Assembly: GCA_023213315.1 (NCBI GenBank)
Contig: JAKCPI010001880.1
Location: 62,001-126,000 of the forward strand
Source of the DNA: Euborellia annulipes
Lineage: Eukaryota; Arthropoda; Insecta; Dermaptera; Anisolabididae
Length of the DNA stretch: 64,000 nt
Direction: 5' to 3'
The position numbers and the translations under genes were made by a program. Below are positions 34,961-46,128 of the stretch, piece by piece. Under the pieces are notes generated by a model. The model did no database searches and was not told the origin of the DNA. It was given only the letters and a program-made list of their open reading frames with translations. How positions within the stretch are numbered: the first letter of the stretch is position 1; each line of letters starts with the position of its first letter.

Positions 34961-35414
34961 CATAAATGTCAAGGGTTTATTTCCGTCTTCTGAAACCCTT
35001 TTTTTTATATAATCTTTAAATTCCTAATTACATTTCACATCTAAAATGACGTTTCCGTTTATTACTTCATTCTCAAGGTAAAAATTCAATTTTATTATTT
35101 TTTGTATTTTTTAATGCATTAATCAAATATTTGTACAAATTTTTTATGACACAATTTATTTAAGAATTTCAAAATATTATTTAAATAAATATTTCTGTTC
35201 TCACTAACTCTATATTTTTTCTTTTTTTTTTTTGCATATTCTTTTCATGTATAGTGTGCTTAATAGCCTATAAAAAATTGTAAAAAAATTTGAAAAATTT
35301 TTATCAAGTCACGTCCAATTTTCACTTTTTTCACAACCTTAAAATAATTCTCCTCCCCCTCTCCTGATAAATACCTCATTCTGGTATTTTTAATTTCCTT
35401 TTACTAATACATTC

Positions 35415-35996
35415 CTGGTAGGAGAATGATGCATTCGTGTCAAAAATTCCATGTTGAGTTTTTGATGGATGAGGAGAAAGAAATGACTTATGAAGGTAAA
35501 ATTTTATATTTTAGCTAGATAAACTCCTGACAGGGATACAAGGGAGGTAAAGGTGTAATTCCCCCCCCCCCCCCCCCCCTGAGATTTGAGAAAAATATTT
35601 TTTTTTTTTTTTTGGGGGAAAAAATTGTATTTTTAATATAAAATTTTAAAAACGAATACTTAGAAATTTGATTTGTATATATATTCTGGTAAACAACTAC
35701 AGAATGCACCTTTAAATTACCGATAATAAGAAAAAATTGTGTGTTGTGCGACCAGTCACACCAAATTACCCCCCTCCCCCTGGAGAAACTCCTCTGTATC
35801 CGCCACTGCCTCCTAAGGCGTGAAAATTCTCATTTTGCGCTCAAAATTATTTGAATTACTCTTGTACTTCATAGTAAAGAAAAGATAAATAGTAGAAATA
35901 TTACATACTGAATTCTACTATACTGCCGGAAACTAAATAAATGTTGACAAGTGTGTGTGGTCTTGTGTGATCAGTCACACCAGATTTGACTTTGGC
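35415..35996 (+). mobile_element. Family A repeat, copy 4, split by a hAT element
   Basis: Starts with a diverged family A body (GTGTCAAAAATTCCATG, TTTTGATGGATGAGG, GTAAAATTTTATATTT), is interrupted at 35531-35808, and resumes with ATTCTCATTTTGCGC, CTTGTACTTCATAG and the 3' GTGTGATCAGTCACACCAG (35967-35985). It is the most diverged copy; only a remnant of the terminal hairpin is left. Confidence 0.55.
35531..35808. mobile_element. Non-autonomous hAT-type element
   Basis: Termini CAGGGATACAAGGGAGG and CTCCTCTGTATCCGCCACTG are inverted with respect to each other. The flanks ACTCCTGA (35523-35530) and CCTCCTAA (35809-35816) agree at 6 of 8 positions. It carries a run of 19 C, a long T run, and an internal GTGCGACCAGTCACACC piece resembling the family A hairpin. 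Confidence 0.65.
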
Positions 35997-36015
35997 ATTT
36001 CATATATTTGTTTAG

Positions 36016-36190
36016 GTATATTTTTGACATCTGAGATTTTTTAGACCGAATTTAAATAAATTTCCTCATTAGGGGTCAGAGGTTCGCATCCCGTCCCATG
36101 CGTTAAAAAATTATTTCAATTAAATTGACTACCAATCAATTAAAATAAATAGGAACTCTGTTAAATGACCTAAAAAACACCTTATTTTTG
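36016..36190 (+). mobile_element. tRNA-like SINE fragment
   Basis: B-box-like GGTTCGCATCCCGTCCCATG (36081-36100), the same type as the SINE at 61228-61340, followed by an inner inverted repeat (TTCAATTAAATTGACTACC with CAATCAATTAAAATAAATAG). Just upstream, 36016-36040 looks like a minus-strand SINE 3' domain (TTTTTGACATCTGAG). Confidence 0.45.
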
Positions 36191-37085
36191 TGCACTTTTA
36201 ATTTCTATTGTCATTTGCAAAATTCTAATTGTCGATATAACTAGGCCACCTAAAATTTCCTATAAAAGTCATCAGACAATTAATTATTAACTTATAACTC
36301 TCTGTCTTATTTCCACCCACTTGAAATTTATCTGATCAGAAACTAAATCGAAATTACAACTTTAACATTTAAGAAATAATAAAGTGAAAGGGACAATTTT
36401 TTTTTATTTTTTTTTTTAAAGTTCAAATGACTTCATCTAGTTTATGCTTTGTTTATCCATACTAAATACAAACAATGCATTTACAAATTTGAAAAAGCCA
36501 GTCCAGACAGCGAGACAGCCGGTTGGACTTGTTATATGCATTTAAGCTTGTTTGTGTAATAGGTTTTGTTGAAGGTGGGAGGGTGGGGGAGGGAGATCGC
36601 ATGTGTTTGTAAACAGGAGAAGGCCAGGACACAACATAACTCGACATGTGGTCAACGAAAATGCGATAAATTCAGAATTAGGGTCGATGTTACTAACCAC
36701 AAGATGTACTAATAATAAAATATTAAATATATGCCATAGTTAAGGAGGATGGAGAGGGAGGGAATTCGAAGTATTAAAACAACCTACAGATTTATATTTT
36801 ATTATTTTTTGTATTTATTTTTGTTGTGAATTTATAATAATAAATTTATAAAATATTTATTATATATAGTCTAATAAATAATAATAATTAATAAATAATT
36901 ATAATAAATATATATGAATTTTAATAATATCTAGAATAACAAATAATATTTTAATTTATCGCCTGGAAATTGTAAATTAGAGAATTTAACTCAATCTGAA
37001 CTGGAGATGATATTTTATTTAGTAAAGGCCGATTAGTCGAGAGTAATAAATAAGTTTCTTTAATAATATTAATTTGTTTAAGATC
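36191..37085. other. No gene seen
   Basis: AT-rich with a mixed-composition piece at 36485-36660 (AGCCAGTCCAGACAGCG). Not repeated and no recognisable protein. Confidence 0.35.
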
Positions 37086-37150
37086 CGTTTCGGCATAGGA
37101 GGCCATTTAGACACCGTCCTTATTTTAATCAACCTAATTCAATTAAAATA
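37086..37150 (-). mobile_element. SINE 3' domain fragment, minus strand
   Basis: TTTCGGCATAGGAGGCCATT followed by TAGACACCGTCC is a minus-strand copy of the domain shared by SINE 3' parts (see 10023 and 21850). Confidence 0.45.
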
Positions 37151-37666
37151 AACTTTTCTTGTTTGATATAATAAGCCTTTTTGTTAATATTGTATATGCA
37201 TAATAATGATTTTCCCCTATAATAAAACTACAATAACAATTTTCTAAAAAAAAATTCCTCATTCTCGTACGCTATTATTATTTTTATTAAATTTTTTGAT
37301 ACACTCTATTGATTTGAACATTCACAAATGTGATTTTTATATTATAACAAATCTCTGACCTAGATCTCACAAAGTCATGAATTTTTTATATTAAATTATA
37401 TTATCAATACATAAATGAAACTTAATAATTTTTTTTTTTTTACAATATAGAAAGTAGTTTTATTAAATATATTGATTTTTCTATATCAACAAAATTGGTG
37501 ATGATGTGAATGTCATTTATCGTTAAAATAAATTATTCCATCATTAATTTTGTATTTTCTCGACAGATTGGTTTCTGATGTCAACAGAATTTTAAAAATC
37601 TTCGTTTATACTTTATTTTTAATTAATTATGATCGGTTAATTTTTACAAAAATTAGAAATGTATAA

Positions 37667-37815
37667 ATATAATAATAAATAAATCCTAATTTATATACAA
37701 ATAATAGTAAGATAAAATATAATAATAAATAAATACTAATTTATATACAAATAATAGTAAGATAAAATATAATAATAAATAAATACAAATAATAATAAGA
37801 TAAATAAATAAAAAA
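37667..37815. repeat. Tandem repeat, about 51-bp unit
   Basis: Two full and one partial copy of a unit starting AATATAATAATAAATAAAT and ending ACAAATAATAGTAAGATAAA. Confidence 0.8.
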
Positions 37816-39010
37816 TAAAATTACACTTCTATCGCCACAAAATGATTTTGGACTGATTTCCTCCACGTCTCCTTTAATAAAATAGTATTATAAATGAAAA
37901 TATAAACTTCTTTGCTTCTTGAATATTTGTAATATAGTTTTTGTTAACCAGGTGTCTTTTTTTATTCATTTGGTATGAATATTCTGTTTTTAATAATCTT
38001 TTATATTAAATTGAGTACTTAAAGTTCTCTTTCTTAAATCATAGTTTAATAACTTAATTTTTTTTGAGACTCGAACCTTTCATATAACCTTAAAGTACCC
38101 CTAAACTTCATTTGATGAGAAAATAAATAAATATATAAAATAAAAGAAAACTAATGGCGTAATATAGACAGACAATTTTGTTAGGATCTAATCTACAATT
38201 TATTATGCTTATTTTTACATAATTAAATTGGATTTTAAAACATATTTATTTATAAAAATCGACTAATATAGGCTCTGTCAAAGGTCACGTGAAGGCGGCT
38301 AATCGCTTTCGCATGCTAAATGCATTGCTGATGAATCCAAATGGGAGGAGAGATGAGAATAAATGAATTCACCTTGCTCTTTTTCCCTTCCATCTTAAAA
38401 AAGAAAAACCATAAAAAAAATAATTTTTTTTTTTTTTACTCCGGAAAAGATTTTGCCAACTAGTCTATTTCAAAACACTTTGGCTAATTTCATAGTTGTT
38501 AGTTGGCATTTGTAGCAGCAGCACACGATGACGTCATAAAAGATAATTTTAAAAAATTATCCAAGGAAAATGATATATCATTAGTGTTTATGTTTTTTTC
38601 TTGTTTTGGATTAACATTTTATTTCTCTCGATGAATATAATATCTCTCCCACCTGCCTACACGATATACACCCAACTTAAACCATTATCTTTTCTGATTT
38701 ATGAATGAAATAGAAAATTTTATGATTTTAAAATTTAAGAGTTAGTTAATAAAATTTTTATAGTTTGATAACAAAATTATTTTATAAGTATCATAATTAA
38801 TATAGAAGTAAATTTTAGGTAATATAATTGTGTACTATTTCCCTCTCATTAGAAATTCTGCTTCAATAATAATACCAAATTCAAAAATTAAGAATAAATA
38901 TATATATTTTATTCGTTATTATAAATTTATTTAATAGAAAATATAATAAAGTACAAATTCAAATCTACAATACTCAAAAAAAGACTTCAAAATTTTTCTT
39001 TTTTGACTTT
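37816..39010. other. AT-rich stretch, one small island
   Basis: No gene. Bases 38270-38345 (GGTCACGTGAAGGCGGC, then AATCGCTTTCGCATGC) are GC-richer, with an E-box CACGTG, and could be regulatory. Confidence 0.3.
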
Positions 39011-39150
39011 TTAATGCATTTTATTATTCATTAAATTCATTTTATTAAATTTGAATAAACCAATTTCAAGCCAATCTCTTTTAATTGGATTTTCTTTAGT
39101 AAAAAGAGATGATCCTGATGACACGTTATCATCATCATCATCGTCCTTAA
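39011..39150. repeat. Diverged duplication, copy 1
   Basis: TTTAATGCATTTTATT, ATTTGAATAAACCAATT, CCAATCTCTTTTAATT and GATCCTGATGA recur in the same order at 40785-41075, where a segment has been inserted between the second and third landmarks. Confidence 0.6.
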
Positions 39151-40060
39151 AGGGCTCAATTTGATTAAAAGTATTACCTCCCCCCACCCCCACCACTCCC
39201 GGGTGCTCGTCTAATCCATCACTATATGCTAATATTCAAGGGACTTGTGACCATAAGTGCATTGGACAATTATTAGCATTTCAAATGAACTCTCCCCCCA
39301 CCCCCCTCATCATCATCCCTTTTCTTCTTAGTTGTAGTAGCAGAGTTGAGAGAGAGACACATGAAGCGTTCAAAATCGAAATGACATGTCATGACTAACA
39401 GAACAGATAATATATATATATTCTGATTTCCAACATACTGTTATGTGTTGACAAAGCGTTTCCTTTCTTTCCCGAAGGAAATAATATTCCCTCCATTTGT
39501 TGTCGTTAACGACTTCTCTCTCTTGTCTATTCTGCATTTTCTATAGAGAGAGTGAACTTTCTTCTCTTTTATTCACAATTACAATTCATTTATTAATTCT
39601 GAAGGGAGGAGATTTTATTAGATTTTTTTTTTTTTTTTTTTTGCCTTTCTTAAATTAAATTTTCTTGATAATGAATTCCCCTCAATTTCCTTCTTTTTAT
39701 TTTTTTATATAAACAGAAGAGAATCCGAAAAAATGAACATTTCTTTGGAAAAAAAAATTGAAAATTTTTCTTTTATCTAATAAATACTTTATTTTAATAA
39801 ATCACAACCGTAACACCATTCACTCCTTCCCCCTGGTAAATACTTCATTACGTCCGTGCCATATATGAAACATAATATAGCGGCTACAATAAATATAATA
39901 ATGAATAAATTACAATATAATAAAGAAATAATTACAAATATAAGTATAATTACATATTATTGATGTTAACTCCCCAGCTCTGTAGATATATATAGGTCTA
40001 TATATGTTTAGATGAATAGACCAGGGCTGTCCATTGATGGAGAAATCAATAAAATAAACA
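39151..40060. other. No gene seen
   Basis: C-rich tract at 39180-39200, CT-rich pieces and AT-rich DNA. No element ends recognised. Confidence 0.35.
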
Positions 40061-40307
40061 TATTTTCTCATTAAGTTGCCATGTACAATTCGGTTTCGGC
40101 TACCGTTCAGCAGTGTAATAGTGTTATAGACAACACAAATCACATCAATACAGTTAGTTTAGAAAATTCGTTAAAAAATTTTAACACTAATTGCATTGAT
40201 GTAATTCTGGTTTCCTAAAATACTACTCGATTATGATGAAGGCTTCGACGGTAACGAAACTGAATAGGCCTCTGATTGTTGCAAATGACAACTTAATGAG
40301 AAAATAA
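40061..40307. repeat. Inverted dyad with hammerhead-like motif
   Basis: The outer arms TATTTTCTCATTAAGTTGCC and GACAACTTAATGAGAAAATA are complementary. On the plus strand of the right arm ATGATGA (40233-40239) is followed by CGACGGTAACGAAACTG (40247-40263). The left arm, on the minus strand, has AGCCGAAACCG. It is diverged from the hammerhead consensus. Confidence 0.5.
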
Positions 40308-40319
40308 ATTTTTAAATTA

Positions 40320-40690
40320 TATTTTAATTTTATTTTTATTTATTTATTTATACTAAAAGCCTAGAACATACATGAATTTCTCCACACCAAGGCAATTAAA
40401 AAAAATTAAAAAAAATATCAAAAAAATTATTTTTATTTTGAAGAGTTCTCTCTCCCCTTCTTGGGACCCCCTCTCACACATACACATACAAATAAAAAAA
40501 TAATAAAAAAATATTTTTTTTTAATTAATTAATTATTTTTTATTTTTTAATTTTTTTTTTATTTTTGAGAGAGGGAGTATTTTTTTTTTTTATTTTTTTT
40601 TTTTTTTTTGGGGGGGGGAGATATATTTATTAATTTTTGTGTTATTTATTAGAGGGGGGGGGGGGGGGCTGCTATTTTTTGAATTCGTCT
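40320..40690. repeat. Low-complexity A/T and G runs
   Basis: A sequence almost wholly of A and T runs, with G runs at 40610-40618 and 40654-40668. No gene. Confidence 0.6.
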
Positions 40691-40745
40691 CTGGCACTTG
40701 ATGTCTTTCATATTCTGTTTATTTGGTTAAGTAGGCTATATTTTT

Positions 40746-40775
40746 TTGGCATCTGAGATCGTTTAGATTCAGACC
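40746..40775 (-). mobile_element. SINE 3' domain fragment, minus strand
   Basis: TTTTGGCATCTGAGATCGTT followed by TAGA, a short relic of the domain shared by SINE 3' parts. Confidence 0.3.
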
Positions 40776-40784
40776 ATTTATTTA

Positions 40785-41075
40785 TTATTTTAATGCATTT
40801 TATTAAATTTGAATAAACCAATTCCAAGCCAATTGGCTGTCAAAGGAAGTTGTTTAAAGATTCCTTAGTTCGATTCTTTCAGTAGAAAAATGTAATATAG
40901 TGTATTTGTTACTCCGGTAGCCTCGTGCAAAGTGAAGCACAGGCTGGAACGTTAGGTCCATCAACAAATAAACAGGCTTACTCACAAAAATTGTTAAACA
41001 ATCTCTTTTAATTAGATTCGTATAGGAAAGAGATTATGATCCTGATAAGATTTTATCATCATCTAATTTTTGTCT
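40785..41075. repeat. Diverged duplication, copy 2, with an insertion
   Basis: The landmarks of 39011-39150 are split: CCAATTCCAAGCCAA ends at 40829 and CAATCTCTTTTAATT resumes at 41000. The roughly 170-bp insert carries a GC-richer piece (CTCCGGTAGCCTCGTGC, then GAAGCACAGGCTGGAACG). A 4-bp CAAT may be its target duplication. Confidence 0.5.
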
Positions 41076-41930
41076 TAAAGTTTCTTTAAAGGACTTTATA
41101 AACGATCAGATCAAAATACAATATTTCACTTTTTTTTTAAAGAAATATTTATAAAAATAATAAATTATAATATTCATATTGAGTCATATTATGAATTTAT
41201 TATTATCATGCATGACTGGCATCGTGACTTTGATTAATATGATACTTGATAATAAAATATACTTGAAATTATCAATATTTGCATTAACCAAAAAAAAAAA
41301 AAAGAGGCCCATGTAGGCGATTGAAGGGGCCTTCCGATTCCCGTGACCTTGTTCAGTACACACCACCACGAAATGACATCACCATCACGTTTGCCACTTG
41401 GTGAGTCACATACATGCATGTATATTGCATCATTTTTGCTGGTCACATCTCATCACACACACACACACACAGTCTTATCCGGATGCCTTTAATTAATATG
41501 TGGGCGCCAGAGCGATTAAACATTTCACTTGCAATCTTTCGCAGAAATAAGGAGTAGATGAGGCAATTATTTACACACACACACACACATACAATTTCTT
41601 TTCTTAGTTTAATTGTTAATAGAACGGATCAAGCATGACGGTCATTTCTTGGATTGTATTTTAAGTTAAAATCAATTAGAGCGTAAGGCAAAGTTGGAAT
41701 TTTATTATTCTCTTTGCTTGTGTAAATAATTCATAGTGGAACGTCCCATCGGTGCAGTAAATAAATAAACAAAACATGTATATAGTTTAAAACTGAATAG
41801 CAAGCAGTTCATGGATATAGATAATATATTTGGAACCAACTTCTAACCGATTCTTCGCTATCTTTTCCAAGGTTTTAGAAATACAAGAAAGTAATGAGAG
41901 CAGCCGGTTAGCTACGATGGGGCTCATAAA
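41076..41930. other. No gene seen
   Basis: AT-rich with two (CA)n tracts (41456-41471, 41574-41588). Short overlapping minus-strand frames near 41184-41446 show no domain. Confidence 0.35.
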
Positions 41931-41935
41931 GTGGC

Positions 41936-42045
41936 AAGAAGGATCCTTCTTGATGCAATCCTCGAGAAGGATCCTTCTTGATGCATCCTCGAGAAGGATC
42001 CTTCTTGGTGCTTTCCTCGAAGAAGGATTCTTCTTGAGGATAGCA
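41936..42045. repeat. Tandem array of a palindromic 27-bp unit
   Basis: Four successive units built on AGAAGGATCCTTCTT, itself a perfect palindrome around GGATCC, joined by GATGCATCCTCG-type linkers. The last unit has GGATTC. The array is open on both strands because of its period, so the frame through it (41830-42102) is not good evidence for a gene. Confidence 0.8.
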
Positions 42046-42099
42046 TCACCACCACTTCAGACCATTTTCGTGTCAGTGAAAGAGAATGTTGCCAATAAT

Positions 42100-42640
42100 T
42101 GAGTCTCTTGTTGTGTTGTGCGTTGCTGTCGTCCTCCTGCACGTTGTCGTCGCTGCTTAGCTGGCCGTTGGTGAGGGTGGGAGTTTTAGGGTATTCAAAA
42201 GACGTTTTGTGATAATTTGGGTTTTATCCAAAATGTAATATGGTACAGCGACGGGTCCCAGAGTTGGGTAGTGACGAGCTCCAGGTTTGCGGGTAGACGG
42301 CTCGGATTCCGGGTCGTCGATTCGTTTACGTGAGCCCAAAATCCATGAGTCGGCGAAAGAGTTCGGTTGGACGTGTTTTTCATTCGAATGTATAAATTTG
42401 CAATCTTACTTTATTTAATTTAGCTGAATAGACCAAAAATATAATTTCCAAATTTTGCTCAAGCTAATTCTTTCGGGATTCTTGACCTTTGGTCTCGCAA
42501 CCTCCATAACACTCTATTTAAAAGTAATAATAAACTCATTATTGTTATCAGAGCCACTAACTGAAAAACGAAAGCATCAAAAAATTACATTCACACTTCA
42601 ATGAAGTACACCACATAACAAAGTAATTATTTTCAGCAGG
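42100..42640. other. Mixed-composition block of unknown nature
   Basis: GC-richer DNA (GCAGGAGG-type and CGACGGGTCCCAGAGTTGG) with short overlapping minus-strand frames in two registers that show no known domain. It could be a decayed LTR or transposon segment, but no ends were found. Confidence 0.25.
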
Positions 42641-42641
42641 C

Positions 42642-43013
42642 TTGAGTGAAAAAACAAATGTATTTTTTCAGCGATTTAACCTTATATTTCGAAGGCACTG
42701 AAGGGTCTTCTACCTCAGAGGTTTAACTCACACACTCCAAAACATTGTATCTTCACAGACAAGGTTACATTTGCCAAAAAAGATCATCATTACTCAAAGA
42801 GTAATCACTCAAAAGACAATCACTCTTTGATTGATTGCCTTTTGAATGATTACTCTTTGAGTAATGGTTGATCTTTGTTGGCAAATGTAACCTTGTCTGT
42901 GAAGATACAATGTTTTGGAGTGTGTGAGTTAAACCTTGAGGTAGAAGACACTTCAGTGCCTTCGAAATATAAGGTTAAATCGCTGAAAAAATACTTTTGT
43001 TTTTTTCACTCAA
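42642..43013. repeat. Foldback element, arms about 180 bp
   Basis: The left arm starts TTGAGTGAAAAAACAAATG and the right arm ends CTTTTGTTTTTTTCACTCAA. Inner complementary blocks include CGATTTAACCTTATATTTCG, ACTCCAAAACATTGTATC and CAAGGTTACATTTGCCAA. The centre near 42828 is itself built from ACTCAAAGAGT-type palindromes. No coding capacity. Confidence 0.85.
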
Positions 43014-43224
43014 CCAATAATAGCCTCCTATATATATTTGAATCTACCTTTTGGTATAATATTTTATCTACTAGACCAACTTTGGTTCTAAATAAAGCAT
43101 AATCTCTAAATTATCATATTTTATTTCTTATTATAATTTATATCCTTGAATGAAAAAGTATAATAATAAATATTTGTAGTTTATAAGTTATTATTTTTTA
43201 TAAGGACTTTAATCCTGATTAGCC

Positions 43225-43510
43225 TTGTTGGTTGAGTGCCAGAAAGTTGCATTCGTCTTATGTTTGCCCTTTGCATTTATACCTAAGAAATAATCCTATT
43301 TGGGTCCCTTAATGAATAGATGTGACTTTGATGCATCGCCTTCAAGCCCCCGTTGACAGCAACGATTAAGAGGTGGCCCAATGCAGTGGCAGCCCCTCTA
43401 AGCTAAGCCTAGGCACGCCGGCCTACAACTCAAAACGAGATTAGCACCTCAATATGCTAATGGCCAATTCGTGTTTTGACCTGAAAAGCCCAAGAAAGGC
43501 TAATTAACCA
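43225..43510. promoter_or_regulatory. Single-copy mixed-composition island, candidate regulatory
   Basis: From TAGCCTTGTTGGTTGAGTGC to GCTAATTAACCATC the sequence is balanced in composition. It has homeodomain-type cores (GCTAATGG, GCTAATTAACC) and blocks such as TGACAGCAACGATTAAG and AGCCTAGGCACGCC, with no repeat match in the window and no long frame. This is one of the better candidates for a conserved non-coding element. Confidence 0.35.
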
Positions 43511-43879
43511 TCAAAAAAAAAAAAAAAAGAAAGAATTCAGTTATTTGATTAACCAATGAGAAATTTCTTATTTATCTTTTCTCTCTTTTATATATATTGA
43601 ATAATATTCACTCAGCAAATTCGTAATTGCTCTTTTGTATAGTAATTAGGGTTCATGAATAAAAAGCTGCTGAATTGGCTTGAAAAATCTTTTTTTTTAT
43701 CATGTTTTGTTTCATCGATCTTATCCCTTTTTTTTATATTTTTCTCTCTAAAAAGATTTGATTTAATTTTTTTTTTTTTTTCAACCTATTGAATTCAAAT
43801 TTTATATTTTCTTTTAACAATAGATGAATGTTTAAAGTAGAAAGAATGCGATACACTGTAAATAAAATTTTGTTGATTT

Positions 43880-44309
43880 CAGGGACGTCATTTGAGGGGG
43901 GGGGGCAGAGGGGGCATTTGCCCTTCTCAAGGTTTTGAAAGAAAATAGTAAATTCTGAGATCAAACTAACAATCTTTTTTTGGACCCTGTTACGCATTAG
44001 TGTGTCAAGCGCCAAAAAAATTAAAAATTAGAGTTAAGCACGGAATATTGTTTCAAATGCTATAATTAATAGTATTTTTTATATATAATCCAATGAAAAC
44101 AAAAAACTTGAATGTTAATTTTCTCAAATCTCGGTAGCTGGCGCTTGACACACTATTGCGTAACAGGGTCCAAAAAAGTATAGAAGATATAAATACAAAT
44201 ATAGAGGTATATATATGTTTATATGTATAAAAATTAATTAACACAGGAAGTAAAAAAAAAATTTGCCACCCCCCCCCTCCCTCAAGCAAAAACTTAAATG
44301 ACGTCACTG
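43880..44309. mobile_element. Non-autonomous hAT-type element
   Basis: Termini CAGGGACGTCATTTGAGG and CTTAAATGACGTCACTG. A perfect 8-bp duplication GTTGATTT lies at 43872-43879 and 44310-44317. G and C runs lie just inside each end. It interrupts the TACACTGTA element and itself contains the element at 43982-44171. Confidence 0.85.
43982..44171. mobile_element. GGACCCTG MITE, copy 1
   Basis: Terminal inverted repeats of about 33 bp: GGACCCTGTTACGCATTAGT on the left and its near-exact complement ACTATTGCGTAACAGGGTCC on the right, with GTGTGTCAAGCGCCA inside. The interior has ATATAATCCAATGAAAAC and TTTTCTCAAATCTCGGTAGC, shared with 55367-55631. The superfamily is not clear. Confidence 0.8.
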
Positions 44310-44879
44310 GTTGATTTTACAATTGTGTAGAAAGCAAACTTCTTAGACAAAAACATACTAAATTTAGTAAGTCTTTGCCAAAACCATTTACAAATGTATT
44401 GTAATTTTCAAAAGTCGTTTGAAAATTATAGAATGAAAATGTATTGTAATTTTAGAAATATATTTGAAAATTAGAGTGCAATTGGTAATTTTAGAATTTC
44501 CAAATTGCTTTCGAAAAAATACAATTTTTAACAAAAATTACTATACAATGTATTGAATATGTAAAATTACAATAAATACATATTTACTCTATTTTTCGAA
44601 GAAAATTGTAATTTTAAAATGTTTTTTTTTTTCTTTGTTGTAAATATTTGAACGCATAAATTTGTAAATTTAGTAGACAAAATGCATAGCAGTCATACAG
44701 GTGTCATTAAAAAACATGTAAATGTAAACAAAAGAATATACGAGAAAGTTTTGGGGAATATTCTCTCTCAACAAAACTTCAATTTAAAATCAGATATAGC
44801 CTACCTATTTGTTTTTTGTTTTTTTGTCCAAAATCTAAATTAAAATTAATTTCATGTTGTGAGGTTGGTTGTGATTCAT

Positions 44880-45170
44880 TATTTTAGCTGATCTCCCCCC
44901 CTCCCCCCCATTTGACTCCCATATGACCCCTTTGACCAACGCAAATCGATTTAATTGCTCGCATCCAATATTTGTTTTCTTGGTTGACCGATCCCTGATT
45001 AAGCTATTTCCTATATATATTGAGCCCTTATTTAAAATGCGCCATGATCACCACAAAACCTATAAACATTACTCTCTATCAAAGTAAACATTCGTTGGCA
45101 AGGGGTCCGGTCAAATGATCGCCAATGAACGCCTTAAAAGTCAACAGAGGATACGAAATTGAAATGCATT
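44880..45170. promoter_or_regulatory. Single-copy mixed-composition island, candidate regulatory
   Basis: Contains CATATGACCCCTTTGACC, AATCGATTTAATTGCTCG, GCGCCATGATCACC and AATGATCGCCAATGAACG. Not repeated in the window; no long frame. Inferred only from composition and motif richness. Confidence 0.28.
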
Positions 45171-45660
45171 ATTTGTATTTGATGAGATAGAGAAGAAGAA
45201 GAAGAAGAGAGGGGGGCGGTAATTACAATATCTATATTTACAATACCTGCGTCCTTTTATCTGATCAATAAGTTTAATTGGATTTTATTTTTTTTAATCG
45301 TGGAAATTATGCCATCAGAAAACGAAATTACAAATAAATTTTTATTACGATAGATTAAATTTTTTTTTCCGTTAATTAAAACAGAAAAGAATAATGAGAG
45401 ATAGAAAAAAAAATATATAAAATTTATTTTATAATTAATATATTTCAATTTATTTTATTATTTATTATATTATATTATATTATTTATTTATTTAATTTTA
45501 TTTTATTTACTGGAATAATTGTACAAAATTATTTTAAATTGTGTAGACAACCCAAAAGATCCTTTAAATAATTTTTGAGATTAATTTGACTATACCCAGT
45601 GATTAATTTCTGCATGCGTTTTTTTTTTTTAATTTATTTCCGGCTGTTGGCTCCTGCCTT
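45171..45660. other. AT-rich stretch, no gene seen
   Basis: (AAG)n at 45190-45208, a G run, then simple AT sequence. Confidence 0.4.
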
Positions 45661-45666
45661 TCAGCC

Positions 45667-45772
45667 CAGGGCCGGATCTAGGGGGGGGCAGTGGGTGCTT
45701 GTGCCCAGAAAATTTTAAGGAGGGGCGGAAAATTAAATTCCCCCCAAAAAAAAATCTCGTAGCCCGGCCCTG
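45667..45772. mobile_element. Very short hAT-type element (106 bp)
   Basis: Termini CAGGGCCGGATCTAGG and TCGTAGCCCGGCCCTG. The flanks TTTCAGCC (45659-45666) and TTCCAGGC (45773-45780) agree at 6 of 8 positions. G and C runs lie inside the ends, as in the other elements of this group. Confidence 0.6.
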
Positions 45773-46128
45773 TTCCAGGCTCACACATTATTTTTTAAAA
45801 TATTTTTTTTTTTACAATATTTTCTTTTTTTTACATTGGTATCTAAAAACAATTTTCTCTAAAATCTGTATATAAAAATTTCCTTCAAAGTACAATATTT
45901 TAAAAAATTAGACAAAGCCAAGACGATATTTAGGAAATTATACAAAAACAAAACTGCAAGCGTTTTAAACGAACTATTTAATCAAAAAAATTAATTGATG
46001 ATTTGAGTTGTCTGCCTTTCAGGGAAAAACGAAACATGAAATATTGACAATAAAAAATATTTTTGTTCTCGTCTAGAAATTATTGATAATAGAATTTATT
46101 TTTTATTAATTTTCTCTGAGCTAAACAT

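Larger units (their letters stand above)
43852..44690. mobile_element. TACACTGTA element, copy 1, carrying nested insertions
   Basis: Starts TACACTGTAAATAAAATTTT and continues after the nested hAT at GTTGATTTTACAATTGTG, then ACAAAAACATACTAAATTT, AATACAATTTTTAACAAAA and TGTAAATTTAGTAGACAAA. This interior matches copy 2 at 54957-55356 in the same order. The right end is missing. Confidence 0.6.

Noticed and set aside
41936..42045. CRISPR-like array
   Set aside because: The units are contiguous with no unique spacers and the genome is eukaryotic; it is a tandem repeat.
42530..42570. TTATCAGAGCC resembling an initiator-tRNA primer-binding site of LTR elements
   Set aside because: The match is short, the arthropod initiator tRNA would give a slightly different string, and no LTR pair or coding region is present.
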